Assembly: GCA_013360395.1 (NCBI GenBank)
Contig: JABWBQ010000009.1
Span: 1-64,000 of the forward strand
Source of the DNA: Flavobacteriales bacterium
GTDB lineage: Bacteria; Bacteroidota; Bacteroidia; Flavobacteriales_F; PHOS-HE28
Reading direction: 5' to 3'
Length of the DNA stretch: 64,000 bases
A program made the translations under genes and the position numbers. This document shows, in pieces, positions 1-8,862 of the stretch. The number at the start of each line of letters is the position of its first letter. Position 1 is the first letter of the stretch. The notes under the pieces are model-generated. The model worked only from the letters and a program-made list of their open reading frames with translations, ran no database searches and had not been told where the DNA came from.

Positions 1-89
1 TGGACCTGAGCGCCCTGGCCCCCGGGGTGTACCTGGTGAACGTGCGCGTGAACGACCGCTTCCACACCCAGCGACTGGTGCGCCAGTAA
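1..89 (+). CDS. C-terminal end of a T9SS-sorted secreted protein (5' partial)
   Basis: Only the last 28 codons are present, read from base 3 to the TAA at 87-89. They encode the end of a type A T9SS sorting domain: LAPGVYLVNV followed by a short basic strand ending RLVRQ. In the family this domain forms the final beta strands that direct a protein through the type IX secretion system for surface attachment or release. The body of the protein lies outside the window, so its function is unknown. A GC-rich hairpin follows the stop codon. Confidence 0.75.
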   Translation, partial: DLSALAPGVYLVNVRVNDRFHTQRLVRQ

Positions 90-110
90 GCTGAACGGAC
101 CATCCAGGCG

Positions 111-141
111 AAGGGCCGCTCCTTGACCGGGGCGGCCCTTT
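111..141 (+). terminator. Intrinsic terminator-like hairpin
   Basis: A perfect 9-bp stem AAGGGCCGC/GCGGCCCTT (111-119 with 132-140) encloses a 12-nt loop, 21 nt after the stop of the upstream gene. There is only a weak T tract afterwards, so it is a terminator by position and shape only. Confidence 0.6.
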
Positions 142-176
142 GGCCGTTGGGTGATCCCTCGGCCATGTGGTCCGTT

Positions 177-184
177 TAACTTTG
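177..184 (+). promoter_or_regulatory. Bacteroidota -7 element TAACTTTG
   Basis: A perfect match to TAnnTTTG lies 19 nt before the ATG at 204. No Shine-Dalgarno site is present. This supports 204 as the start codon and implies a 5' leader of roughly 15 nt. Confidence 0.6.
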
Positions 185-203
185 GTTCCGAACCACCGGC
201 CAC

Positions 204-3200
204 ATGAGCGGCAAGAGCATTCCACAGGTGCTGCTGGTCCTATCGGGGTTCGCAGCAGCGAATGCCAGTGGGCAGAGCGCACGGGGCACCGGTTTCCATT
301 TCGGCTTCATGCCGGGCTATAGTGCCTACGACGGGCTGCAGTACGTGGTCCACATCTCGGCCGACGAGGACGCCACCGGGACCATCCGGGTTCCGGAGCA
401 AGGCTGGTCGCTCCCCTTCTCGGTGGCCGCAGGCACCACCACCGTGCTGCAGGTGCCCACGCTCGTCTTCACCACGGACACCGATGAAGTGGTGCAAGGC
501 AAGGGTTGGCGCATCGACACGGATGTTCCCGTGGAAGTGGCGGTGATCAACCATCAGAACTTCACGTCGGACGCGACCATTCTGTGGCCCGCGCCGATGC
601 TGGGTCAACGGTACCGGATCCTCAGTTACCAAGGGCTGCAGGGCCTGGCCGGCCTCACCAGTGCCTTGCTCGTCGTCAGCCCCCAGGATGGGATGACGGT
701 CACCATCACCCCTTCGGCGGCCACGGCCGGAGGACATGTCGCCAACACACCGTTCTCCTTCGTCCTGGATGCCGGGCAGAGCTACCTGGTGCGGGGTGCC
801 ACCGCCGCGGACGACCTGACCGGAAGTCTGGTGGAGGCCGTCCCCGCGGCCGGTTCATGCGCCGGTGTCGCCGTCTTCGCCGGAGCACCCTGCACCAACG
901 TGCCCACGGGCTGCTTAGCCTGCGACCACCTGTTCGAACAGGTGATGCCGACCGAGGCCTGGGGGACCGTACATCACATCCCCGACCTAATGGGCGGCAT
1001 GTCGAACCTGGTCCGTGTGGTCGCGGACCAACCGCAGACGACGGTGTGGCACGATGGCGTACCGGTGGTCCTCAGTGCCGGGGCCTTCACCGAGCTGACG
1101 GTCACCGGGCCGAGCGTGATCACTTCCGACCAGCCGGTGGGCGTGGCCTTGTACCTGATCGGCATGACCTGCGCCGGCCTTGGGGACCCCTCGCTGCTGG
1201 CCGTACCGGGCGAAGCGAACGGGGTCACCATGGCCCGCTTCCGGACCTTCGACCAGGAACCGATGACAGCGCATCGGATCGCCCTCGTGACGGACACCGG
1301 CGGCATCGGCGGGGTCGTCCTGGACGGAGACACCCTTCCGGCCACCGCGTTCCAACCTTTCCCGGCGGATCCCTCCCACGCTTACGCCGACCTGTCCATC
1401 GCCACAGGCGCCCACGTGCTGAGCGGCACGACCGCCTTTCGGGCATGGAGCTACGGACTTGCCGACGACATGAGCTATGGCACGGTCGTGGGTGGAACGG
1501 TACCGGGCCTCCACCTCACGGACACCCTGATCTGCCACAGTGGTGGGCCCTTGCTCCTGAACGCACCACCGGGGATCACGGGGCCTGTGTGGACCTCGGT
1601 CACAGGCTCCGACACGCTGGGCACCGGTCCGACACTGCCCCTGACACCGCTGTCGAACATGCAGGTGCTGCTGATCGACAGCACGGCCGTGGCGTGCTCC
1701 GGCGGCCTGCAGTACCGCATCGAAATGCCTCCGGCAGGCACGCTGACGGCGTCCGCCGCCGAGGACACGGTCTGCACGCACCACCCCGTGATGCTTACCC
1801 ACTCCATGGTGGGCGCACCGGACCCGGTGTATTGGAGCGCCCCGTTGCCGGGCACACCGTACCATGTGGACACGCTGCGCACCACCCTGCTGGAGAGCAC
1901 CTGGTTCACGGCGACCCTGCGCTCCCCGCTGGGATGCTGGAGCCTTCGCGACAGTGTGCAGGTGGTGGTACGGCCCAACGGCATCAGTTCGGTGGTGGCC
2001 CGTGCCGACCCACCCGGCATGTGCATCGGTGCGAGCACGCAGCTGGGTGCTTCGGTCTGGACCGTGGTGGCGCAGGATGCCTTCAGCCAGGGTGCGGCGC
2101 CGTGGTGGAGCCTGTTGTCAGGGGCGACCGTGGGTTCCTCTTGTGGACCGAACGCGGGGATGGGCCTGGTGCTCGACGGCGCCTTCCCGCGTAGTGCCAC
2201 CACCCAGGCGTTCGACCTTGCCCAAGGCGGCGCGGTGGCCTTCGACCTCACCTCCGGCAACGGCCAGGACGGATGCGATGTGGCCGAGCCCGGCGACGAT
2301 GTCCTGCTGGAAACCTCCCCCGACGGCATCAACTGGACCGTGCTGCACACGTTGTCCGCCCAGCTGCTCGCCGGCACCACGCCGCACCACGTCCCGCTTC
2401 CTTCGTCCCATTGGGGGCCGGCCGTGAGGATCCGATTCCGGCAGGTCGGCACCTATGTCCCGCAGGAGGACGTGTGGCGGATCGACAACGTGCGCGTGCT
2501 GGCCTTGCGCCCCGCGATGGGCTGCGTGTGGTCCCCGAGCACCGGGTTGGATGATCCGCTGAGCTGTGCCCCGGTGGCCACCCTGTTCAACAACGGATCC
2601 TACCTGGTCACCGTCACCGACACCATGGCCGGATGCGCCACCGGCGATGGGCTGAGCGTCGCCGTGAGCTTTCCGCCGGCGGTCGAACTGCCTGCGGACA
2701 CGACGGTCTGTGACCTTTCGGCCCTGCCTTTCAACCTGGCCATCTGGAACCCCGACTGGTCCTCCATGTTCTTCACCAACGCGGGGTACATCGCGCAGGT
2801 GCATCCGACCGGCGGGACACTGCTGGTGGACGGCGATGCCACCGTGATCGCGGTGGTGACGGACACCGTGGGCTGTTCGGCCAGCGACACCATGCAGGTG
2901 TCGGCGGTACCGGTGGCGCCGCCGTTCCAGATCACCGGTGTGGGCGACAGCCTGTGCGTGCCCGACGGCCCGTTCACGTACATCTGGGCCGTGAACGGGA
3001 CCGTGCAGCCCGGCCAGGACGGACCGTGCCTGGCCTTGCAAGATCAAGGGACGTACAGCGTTGTCGTGTTGAACGCGCTGGGCTGCGGCACCTTCGCCGA
3101 AGGGTTCTTCTACGGGCTGGCCACGGCGGAGCGCACCGAGGTGCCGATGGCCTGGTACGACGGTGCCTCGGGCGCCATCGTCGTGCCGGAGCCCGGCGGC

Positions 3201-3368
3201 CCGTTCGACCTGCGCATCCTGGACCTGACCGGCAGGGTGGTGCTGGTGTTGGAGGGAAGCATGACGACCCGCGTGCCCGTGCGTGCGCACCTGGGGGGAG
3301 CCGGGGCCTATCTAGCGGAACTGCGCAACGCCGGGGGGCGACAGGTGCTGCGCTTCGTGGTGGACTGA
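204..3368 (+). CDS. Large secreted IgGFc-like protein with T9SS C-terminal sorting domain
   Basis: The 1054-aa product starts with a signal peptide (about residues 1-23, ending ANASGQ). Residues about 30-420 resemble the IgGFc-binding-protein N-terminal region found in many large Bacteroidota surface proteins: an opening FHFGFMPGY motif and an alternation of short beta strands. The middle holds Ig/PKD-like segments rich in Cys, Pro and Thr. The last 80 residues form a T9SS type A sorting domain (FDLRILDLTGRVV, then GAYLAELRN). The protein is expected to be exported by Sec, moved across the outer membrane by T9SS and kept at the surface or released. The ligand is unknown; the IgGFc name refers to homology only. 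The start is supported by a -7 box 19 nt upstream. Confidence 0.75.
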   Translation: MSGKSIPQVLLVLSGFAAANASGQSARGTGFHFGFMPGYSAYDGLQYVVHISADEDATGTIRVPEQGWSLPFSVAAGTTTVLQVPTLVFTTDTDEVVQGKGWRIDTDVPVEVAVINHQNFTSDATILWPAPMLGQRYRILSYQGLQGLAGLTSALLVVSPQDGMTVTITPSAATAGGHVANTPFSFVLDAGQSYLVRGATAADDLTGSLVEAVPAAGSCAGVAVFAGAPCTNVPTGCLACDHLFEQVMPTEAWGTVHHIPDLMGGMSNLVRVVADQPQTTVWHDGVPVVLSAGAFTELTVTGPSVITSDQPVGVALYLIGMTCAGLGDPSLLAVPGEANGVTMARFRTFDQEPMTAHRIALVTDTGGIGGVVLDGDTLPATAFQPFPADPSHAYADLSIATGAHVLSGTTAFRAWSYGLADDMSYGTVVGGTVPGLHLTDTLICHSGGPLLLNAPPGITGPVWTSVTGSDTLGTGPTLPLTPLSNMQVLLIDSTAVACSGGLQYRIEMPPAGTLTASAAEDTVCTHHPVMLTHSMVGAPDPVYWSAPLPGTPYHVDTLRTTLLESTWFTATLRSPLGCWSLRDSVQVVVRPNGISSVVARADPPGMCIGASTQLGASVWTVVAQDAFSQGAAPWWSLLSGATVGSSCGPNAGMGLVLDGAFPRSATTQAFDLAQGGAVAFDLTSGNGQDGCDVAEPGDDVLLETSPDGINWTVLHTLSAQLLAGTTPHHVPLPSSHWGPAVRIRFRQVGTYVPQEDVWRIDNVRVLALRPAMGCVWSPSTGLDDPLSCAPVATLFNNGSYLVTVTDTMAGCATGDGLSVAVSFPPAVELPADTTVCDLSALPFNLAIWNPDWSSMFFTNAGYIAQVHPTGGTLLVDGDATVIAVVTDTVGCSASDTMQVSAVPVAPPFQITGVGDSLCVPDGPFTYIWAVNGTVQPGQDGPCLALQDQGTYSVVVLNALGCGTFAEGFFYGLATAERTEVPMAWYDGASGAIVVPEPGGPFDLRILDLTGRVVLVLEGSMTTRVPVRAHLGGAGAYLAELRNAGGRQVLRFVVD

Positions 3369-3442
3369 GGGGGTGAACCGATCGGCACGCTGCGTGTACG
3401 GGGGATGGAACGATGTCCAAATTTGCATCGACCCCCATCGCC

Positions 3443-5053
3443 ATGCGCATCCCCCTGCTCCTTCTGCTCACCAGCTCCACCCTGCTCCATGCCGCTGAAG
3501 GCGAGCGGACCATCACCAGCCGGATCGGTGCTGCCAAGGTGTTCCTCAGCGGTGCGCAGGTGAGCCGCTCGGCGACGGCGACCGTGCCGGCGGGGCGCTC
3601 CACCCTTGTGTTCAGCGGCCTGAGCCAGGAGCTCGACCCCATGAGCATCCAGGTGACGGGCAAGGGCGGCTACACCATCCTGAGCGTCAACCACCGCATC
3701 AACTACCTCACCGAAAGCCCGAAGAAGCAGGAGATCGAGGAGTTGAAGGAGCGGATCCGCAAGCTGGAGCACGACTGGAACATCGAGAACGGGCTGCAAC
3801 AGGTGTGGGCGAACGAGGAACAGCTGCTGCTGAAGAACAGCGTGGTGGGCGGGCAGCAGAACGGGCTCACCGCCGCGCAACTGCAGGCGGTGAACGACTA
3901 TGTGCGCGAGCGGATGAAGGCCCTTAAGGCGGGCTGGCTGGCGCAGGAGGAAAAGAAGAAGGACCTGCACGAGCAAGCGGAGAAACTCCGCCAACAATCG
4001 GGCACCCTGCAGGCCCAGGCCCCGCGCCCCACCAGCGAGATCGTGGTGGAGATCGACGCGCCGGCGGAGGTCAACGCCACCTTCACCCTGGGCTACTTCG
4101 TGCACAGCGCCGGGTGGACACCGGCCTATGACCTGCGCGCCATGGCCGTGGGGCGACCGATCGAGCTACTGATGAAGGCCCAGGTGGTGAACAACACCGG
4201 CGAGGACTGGACGCGCGTGGACCTCAGCCTGAGCAGCGGCGACCCCACCCTCGGCGGGGTGATGCCCGACCTGCAAGCCTGGGTGCTGGACCGACCCGTG
4301 CTGCTGGAGACCGCCGTGTTCAGTGGACGGACCGCCAAAGCCGAGGCAATGTCGGCCGGGGCTCCGCCCCCCGCGATGGACGGCGATGTGGCCATGGAGC
4401 GCCTGGAAGCCCGGACGACGGTGAACAACACCGTGATGTACCGCACCACCACCGTGGAGTTCACGGTGGAAGCCCCCTTCAGCGTTCCGGCCGATGGCCA
4501 GGCCCACACGGTGGGCGTGCGCACGCACAGCATACCGGCCACGTACCAGCACTATTGCACGCCGAAGCTGGACCGCGACGCCTTCCTCTACGCACGCACC
4601 ACCGGCTGGGAGGACCTGAACCTGCTGCCCGGCCAGGCCAACGTGTTCTTCGAGGGCACCTACGTGGGCCAGAGCCACCTCGACCTCAGCCGCCCGCAGG
4701 ACACGCTGGCCATCAGCCTGGGACGCGACAAGGGCGTGGTGGTGGAGCGCGTGAAACGCAAGGGCTTCAGCGAGAAACCGGTGATCGGCGGCAAACGCAC
4801 CGTGACCATCGGATGGGACCTCACCGTGCGCAACACCAAGGGCACCGCGGTGGAACTGGAACTGCGCGATCAATACCCGATCAGCGCGCGCAGCGAGGTG
4901 GAGGTGAAGCTGGACGACGCCGGTGGCGCGACGGTGAATGAGGCCAGGGGCATGCTCACTTGGACGCTGAAGCTCGAGCCGAAGGCCACGCAGAAGCTCG
5001 CCTACACGTACAGCGTGAAGCACCCGAAGGGCGAGCCGGTGGTGTTGGAGTAG
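3443..5053 (+). CDS. MuiA-family DUF4140/DUF4139 protein
   Basis: This 536-aa exported protein resembles the mucoidy-inhibitor A family. It has a cleavable signal peptide (MRIPLLLLLTSSTLLHA), an N-terminal DUF4140-like beta region (about 20-105), a charged coiled coil (about 75-180, rich in E, K and Q) and a C-terminal DUF4139 region (about 195-535, with GYFVHSAGWTPAYDL). An in-frame ATG at 3413 would add ten residues before the signal peptide. The ATG at 3443 is preferred because it begins the signal sequence directly and follows a TTTGC tract 20 nt upstream. The molecular function of MuiA-like proteins is not established; they are usually envelope-associated. Confidence 0.8.
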   Translation: MRIPLLLLLTSSTLLHAAEGERTITSRIGAAKVFLSGAQVSRSATATVPAGRSTLVFSGLSQELDPMSIQVTGKGGYTILSVNHRINYLTESPKKQEIEELKERIRKLEHDWNIENGLQQVWANEEQLLLKNSVVGGQQNGLTAAQLQAVNDYVRERMKALKAGWLAQEEKKKDLHEQAEKLRQQSGTLQAQAPRPTSEIVVEIDAPAEVNATFTLGYFVHSAGWTPAYDLRAMAVGRPIELLMKAQVVNNTGEDWTRVDLSLSSGDPTLGGVMPDLQAWVLDRPVLLETAVFSGRTAKAEAMSAGAPPPAMDGDVAMERLEARTTVNNTVMYRTTTVEFTVEAPFSVPADGQAHTVGVRTHSIPATYQHYCTPKLDRDAFLYARTTGWEDLNLLPGQANVFFEGTYVGQSHLDLSRPQDTLAISLGRDKGVVVERVKRKGFSEKPVIGGKRTVTIGWDLTVRNTKGTAVELELRDQYPISARSEVEVKLDDAGGATVNEARGMLTWTLKLEPKATQKLAYTYSVKHPKGEPVVLE

Positions 5054-5058
5054 TTTCG
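5051..5058 (+). promoter_or_regulatory. Possible -7 element TAGTTTCG
   Basis: This matches TAnnTTTG at 7 of 8 positions, 26 nt before the ATG at 5085. Its TAG is also the stop codon of the upstream MuiA-like gene, so chance occurrence is possible. Confidence 0.35.
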
Positions 5059-5084
5059 TTCCACACCACCCGTTCGGTCCGGCC

Positions 5085-5756
5085 ATGCGTCACCATCCTT
5101 TGCGCACCCTCCTGTTCCTGGTCGTCGCACTGCCGCTCCACGCTGCGGCGCAGCGTGTCACCGCCACACACCTCGGCAACAGCGCGTTCCGCATCGGGCT
5201 GGGAGGGTGGACGCTCTTCATCGACTTCCCATACCGGCCGGACTGCCCGGGCTGCGACCGCTACACGCCGCCGCCGGACCTCGGGGAGGTGGACGGCACG
5301 GCGCTGATCACCCGGGCAGGCCCGGAGCATTTCGACAGCGTGCGCTTCCGGGCCACACGCCTGGACCTGCTGGCGCCCTTCGTGCCGGCAGGTGAACAGG
5401 CCGCGGCCCTGTCCCGGCTGGAGGCGCAGGGCATCTACGCCTACCCGCAGGCCGCAGCGGACGGCGACAAGGCTGGTGCATCCTACATCGTGAGCTACCG
5501 GGGGCGGCGCCTCTGCTTCACCGGCGACGCACAGGACCCCGCGCCATTGCTCGCCGCGCGCGACCTGGCGGCGGCCTTCGTCAGCGAAGCGTTGTTGCGC
5601 ACCGTGCATGCCCAAGGGAAGCGCATCGACACCCGCGTCCTGGTGGTGACACGGCGTGAAGCCACTCCAGCGGACAGCCTCGACCTGCCCACGCCGTGCG
5701 ACGCATGCAGGCTGGTGGTACCGCACCAAGGCGAAGTGATCGAGCTCTTCCGGTAG
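5085..5756 (+). CDS. Exported degenerate metallo-beta-lactamase-fold protein
   Basis: This 223-aa protein has a signal peptide ending HAAAQ and then resembles the UlaG-type metallo-beta-lactamase fold: SAFRIGLGGWTLFIDFPY at the N-terminus and CFTGDAQDP in the middle. The metal-binding HxHxDH motif expected after the first strands is replaced by ITRAGPEHFD, which leaves only one histidine. The C-terminus contains CDAC, a possible small metal or disulphide site. It is therefore probably not a normal two-zinc hydrolase; a binding or structural role is possible. The reading frame is intact and codon use matches the neighbours, arguing against a decaying pseudogene. The fold call rests on motifs only. 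Confidence 0.6.
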   Translation: MRHHPLRTLLFLVVALPLHAAAQRVTATHLGNSAFRIGLGGWTLFIDFPYRPDCPGCDRYTPPPDLGEVDGTALITRAGPEHFDSVRFRATRLDLLAPFVPAGEQAAALSRLEAQGIYAYPQAAADGDKAGASYIVSYRGRRLCFTGDAQDPAPLLAARDLAAAFVSEALLRTVHAQGKRIDTRVLVVTRREATPADSLDLPTPCDACRLVVPHQGEVIELFR

Positions 5757-5865
5757 CGTACGGGACCGCACGCCCCTCACCACGGCCGACACGCGATCCA
5801 CAAGGCCGGATGCGCGATCCGCACCACCGCACGCCGACGCGGTGGGGAGGTGCCCACTTTGCGCC

Positions 5866-8043
5866 GTGCGACGCGGCGCGCTTCTGTCCCTACTGGTATG
5901 GCCCCACGTGATCGCGGCGCAGCAAGGCGTTGGTGACACCACCCGCGCGGTGCTGCTCGACCCGGTCCGTGTGGAGGGCGTACGCCCCGACATCCACCCC
6001 CTGCCGGCCACGCAGGGCACTTACCTGTTCAGCGGCCGCAAGAGCGAAGTGATCGTCGTCGCCGAGCAGGGCGCCGCCCTGGCGGAGAAGCAGGGCCGGC
6101 AGCTCTTGGCCAAGGTCCCGGGGCTGTTCGTGTACGACATGGACGGCACCGGCAACCAGTTGAACATCGCCACCCGCGGGCTCGACCCCCACCGCGGTTG
6201 GGAGTTCAACATCCGCAAGGACGGCGTGATCACCAACACCGACATGTACGGCTATCCGGCCAGCCATTTCAGCCTGCCCATGGAGGTGGTGGAACGCATC
6301 GAGCTCGTGCGCGGCACCGGGTCGCTGGAGTACGGGGCCCAGTTCGGTGGTATGCTCAACTACATCACCAAGGGGCCCGACAGTACGCGGGTGTTCGCCT
6401 TCGAGAGCGTCAACACCGTCGGCTCCTTCAGCCTCCTGAGCACGTTCAACAGGGCCAGCGGCACCTGGCGCAAGTGGTCGTACAACGCGTGGATGCAGCG
6501 CCGGGGTTCGGACGGGTACCGGCGGAACAGCCGGAGCGATTTCCAGGCGCAGCACCTCAGCATCGGCTTCAGGCCCTCCGACCGGATCGACCTCACGGCA
6601 GGCTGGGCCCGCTCGGACTACCTGGTGCAGCTTGCCGGCCCGCTCACCGACGCCATGTTCCAGGCGGATCCCCGGTCGGCCACCCGTTCGCGGAATTACT
6701 ACGAGCCCGACATCCACGTGCCGTGGTTCACGGTGCGATGGCTGCCCTTCCGCGGTGGGGAGCTGCAATGGACCACATCGGCCGTGCTGGGTACGCGCAC
6801 CAGCGTGCTCTTCGACCGGCCCGCGACCGTGGTGGACCGCATCGACAGCACCACGCTGCAATACGCGCCGAGGCAGGTGGACATCGACGACTACCGGAGC
6901 ACCAACAGCGAACTGCGCCTGCGACACCACTACCGCACGGGGCGCACCACGAGCACCTGGGTGGCCGGCGTGCAGGGCATGCGCAACGACATGCGACGCC
7001 GACAGCAGGGCCAGGGGACCACGGGCACGGACCATGATCTGCAGCTCGTCGTTCCCGGCTGGGGCCGCGACCTGCACTACCGCACGCGCAACCTGGCGTT
7101 GTTCGCCGAGAACCGGTGGTGCATGACCGCACGTTCGTCGTTGACCGTGGGGATGCGCTACGAGTGGGGCCGCAGCGACCTGGAGGGGACCACCAGCTAC
7201 CCCCTGCAGAACGAACTGCCACACCGGATCGCGCACCGTTATCCGCTTCTCGGAGCGGCGCTGGAACATGGTGTCGGCGCATGGATGACGGTCCATGCCG
7301 GCTGGGCGCAAGCCTACCGGCCGGTACTGATGAAGGACGTGGTGCCCGCTTCACCCTTCGAACGCACGGACCCGGACCTGCGCGACTCCCGCGGCCACAA
7401 TGCCGAGATCGGCATCCGTGGACGTTGGAAGGCGATCCGGTGGGACGTCAGCGCCTACCAATTGTTCTATGGCGACCGCGTGGGCGCGCTGGTCGAACAG
7501 GACAGTGCGGGCAACGCGCTGGTGCGGCGCACCAACATCGGGAGCTCGGTGTCCCGGGGGGTGGAATGCTTCATACAGGCCGATGTGCGCCTGGGCCCTG
7601 CGCTATGGCTGACGTTGTTCACCAGCACCGCCTACCTGGACGCCCGGTACAAGGATGCGGTGGTGCGTCAGGGCGGGGCCAACGTCGACATCAGCGGCAA
7701 CCGGGTGGAGAGCGCCCCGGAATGGACCAGCCGGAACGGGCTGACCCTGCGCTACAAGGCGCTGCGGCTGAACGCGCTGTACAGTTGGGTCTCGGAGACC
7801 TTCGCCGATCCGATGAACACGGTGGAGCCGAACGCCTCGGGCACCGTGGGGCTGGTGCCGTCCTACGGCCTGCTGGATGTGGGACTGACCCTTCCGGTCC
7901 AGCCGTGGCTGGAGCTCCGGGCCCACCTGAACAATGCGCTGGATGCGCGGTATTTCACCAAACGGCCGCAGTTCTACCCGGGTCCCGGTGTGTGGCCCAG
8001 CGATGGCCGGAGCTGGTCGGTGAGCGTGGCCGTGCGCCTGTGA
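5866..8043 (+). CDS. FecA-like TonB-dependent outer-membrane receptor
   Basis: The 725-aa product is a TonB-dependent receptor. A plug domain occupies about residues 45-175 (LLAKVPGLFVYD, NIATRGLDPHRGWEF, VERIELVRGTGSLEYG, then GGMLNYITKG) and is followed by a 22-strand type barrel ending in an aromatic-poor SVAVRL. The plug pattern resembles the FecA/ferric-dicitrate branch, so a siderophore or metal chelate is a reasonable but unproven substrate. The GTG at 5866 gives a good signal peptide (RRGALLSLLVWPHVIAAQQ). A GTG at 5842 would add eight residues and a Cys-rich start. No ferric-citrate regulator is adjacent. Short inverted repeats follow the stop codon. Confidence 0.8.
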   Translation: MRRGALLSLLVWPHVIAAQQGVGDTTRAVLLDPVRVEGVRPDIHPLPATQGTYLFSGRKSEVIVVAEQGAALAEKQGRQLLAKVPGLFVYDMDGTGNQLNIATRGLDPHRGWEFNIRKDGVITNTDMYGYPASHFSLPMEVVERIELVRGTGSLEYGAQFGGMLNYITKGPDSTRVFAFESVNTVGSFSLLSTFNRASGTWRKWSYNAWMQRRGSDGYRRNSRSDFQAQHLSIGFRPSDRIDLTAGWARSDYLVQLAGPLTDAMFQADPRSATRSRNYYEPDIHVPWFTVRWLPFRGGELQWTTSAVLGTRTSVLFDRPATVVDRIDSTTLQYAPRQVDIDDYRSTNSELRLRHHYRTGRTTSTWVAGVQGMRNDMRRRQQGQGTTGTDHDLQLVVPGWGRDLHYRTRNLALFAENRWCMTARSSLTVGMRYEWGRSDLEGTTSYPLQNELPHRIAHRYPLLGAALEHGVGAWMTVHAGWAQAYRPVLMKDVVPASPFERTDPDLRDSRGHNAEIGIRGRWKAIRWDVSAYQLFYGDRVGALVEQDSAGNALVRRTNIGSSVSRGVECFIQADVRLGPALWLTLFTSTAYLDARYKDAVVRQGGANVDISGNRVESAPEWTSRNGLTLRYKALRLNALYSWVSETFADPMNTVEPNASGTVGLVPSYGLLDVGLTLPVQPWLELRAHLNNALDARYFTKRPQFYPGPGVWPSDGRSWSVSVAVRL

Positions 8044-8163
8044 CCGCCCCGATCGGGGGGTCCGTGTCGGGTGGTGAACAACTCCGTCCGGCAAGCCGGC
8101 CCCCTGTCCCGGCCCGTCGACAGGGAACCTCCGGGCCCTGCGGTGGGCGCGGCCCGCAGAAGG

Positions 8164-8225
8164 TCCACCGGGGCGTTCCGGCGCCTTCCGCGGCGGGCGA
8201 TCGGCCACCCGGAACGCCCGGTGGA
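8164..8225. repeat. Long imperfect inverted repeat (17-bp stem)
   Basis: The arms at 8164-8181 and 8209-8225 are complementary over 17 bp with one bulged G (TCCACCGGGGCGTTCCGG against CCGGAACGCCCGGTGGA). The 27-nt loop is itself GC-rich and can fold. It lies 24 nt before the RRM promoter -33-like element, so it may be the terminator of the upstream receptor gene or a regulatory structure. Confidence 0.6.
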
Positions 8226-8248
8226 TGGGCGATGGCGGGCGGGGGGTG

Positions 8249-8279
8249 CTTGACGGAACGGGACTTCTGTCTACTTTCG
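8249..8279 (+). promoter_or_regulatory. Promoter TTGAC/TACTTTCG of the RRM gene
   Basis: TTGAC (around 8250) stands 17-19 nt before TACTTTCG (8272-8279), a 7/8 match to the Bacteroidota -7 element. The ATG is 80 nt further on, which makes this the longest leader predicted in the window and leaves room for post-transcriptional control. Confidence 0.5.
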
Positions 8280-8359
8280 TGCCGCCCAACGACCTCGGTG
8301 TGCTTTGGCGAGACCACTCAGGCACAGGCAAAGAACAACCTAACCCGTCAGTTGAACGC

Positions 8360-8713
8360 ATGAACATTTACGTCGCCAACGTCCCTTACTCCGTAAAGGA
8401 CCAGGATCTCCGTGAGCTCTTCGAGGCTTACGGCGAGGTCACCTCGGCCAAGATCATCATGGACAAGGCCACCAACCGGAGCCGCGGCTTCGGCTTTGTG
8501 GAGATGTCCGATGACAGCGCCGGCCGTCAGGCCATCGAGGCCACGAACGGCAAGAACTTCCACGGCCGTGACCTCGTGGTGAACGAGGCCCGTCCCCGGC
8601 CGGAGGGCGACCGCCCCTTCCGCGGAGGCGGTGGCGACCGTGGCGGCTACCGCAACGACCGCGGTGGTTTCCGCGACCGTGGCGAGCGCAGCTACCGCCG
8701 CGACGAGGAGTGA
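8360..8713 (+). CDS. RRM-domain RNA-binding protein
   Basis: The 117-aa protein has a single RNA recognition motif at residues 1-80 with the canonical RNP2 (IYVANVP) and RNP1 (RGFGFVEM) strands. It ends in a Gly/Arg/Asp-rich tail (about 88-117, RGG-like repeats). Such short RRM-RGG proteins are common in Bacteroidota and Cyanobacteria and bind single-stranded RNA; cold or stress roles are reported for cyanobacterial members. The ATG is unambiguous because the RNP2 strand begins at residue 3. The gene has its own promoter, an 80-nt leader and a strong intrinsic terminator, so it is a monocistronic unit, possibly autoregulated through its leader. Confidence 0.92.
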   Translation: MNIYVANVPYSVKDQDLRELFEAYGEVTSAKIIMDKATNRSRGFGFVEMSDDSAGRQAIEATNGKNFHGRDLVVNEARPRPEGDRPFRGGGGDRGGYRNDRGGFRDRGERSYRRDEE

Positions 8714-8733
8714 TCCCTTTCGCAACACCATCA

Positions 8734-8761
8734 AAAGGGCCCCGCTTCGGCGGGGCTCTTT
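8734..8761 (+). terminator. Intrinsic terminator with UUCG tetraloop
   Basis: A 12-bp stem (8734-8745 with 8750-8761, one G-U pair) is closed by a TTCG tetraloop flanked by C-G. The right arm ends in TTT. It sits 20 nt after the RRM gene stop and is the clearest terminator in the window. Confidence 0.85.
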
Positions 8762-8847
8762 CGTTGGGGCCGGTCGGTGGTTGTGAAAAGTTGTTGATCG
8801 CATCCGGAACAACGGGCAACGCCGGGCAGGTGGCACCGGCGCAAGGG

Positions 8848-8855
8848 TAGTTTTG
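8848..8855 (+). promoter_or_regulatory. -7 element TAGTTTTG
   Basis: A perfect TAnnTTTG ends only 7 nt before the ATG at 8863. With the usual spacing from this element to the start of transcription, the mRNA would begin at or next to the start codon. Confidence 0.55.
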
Positions 8856-8862
8856 CACGCCC

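Larger units (their letters stand above)
8044..8359. other. Non-coding 316-nt interval with a large inverted repeat and the RRM-gene promoter
   Basis: No convincing gene is present. The interval holds a short CCCC-GATC-GGGG palindrome just after the TonB receptor stop (8047-8058), a long hairpin at 8164-8225, a TTGAC/TACTTTCG promoter (8249-8279) and an approximately 80-nt leader of the RNA-binding-protein gene. Confidence 0.6.
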
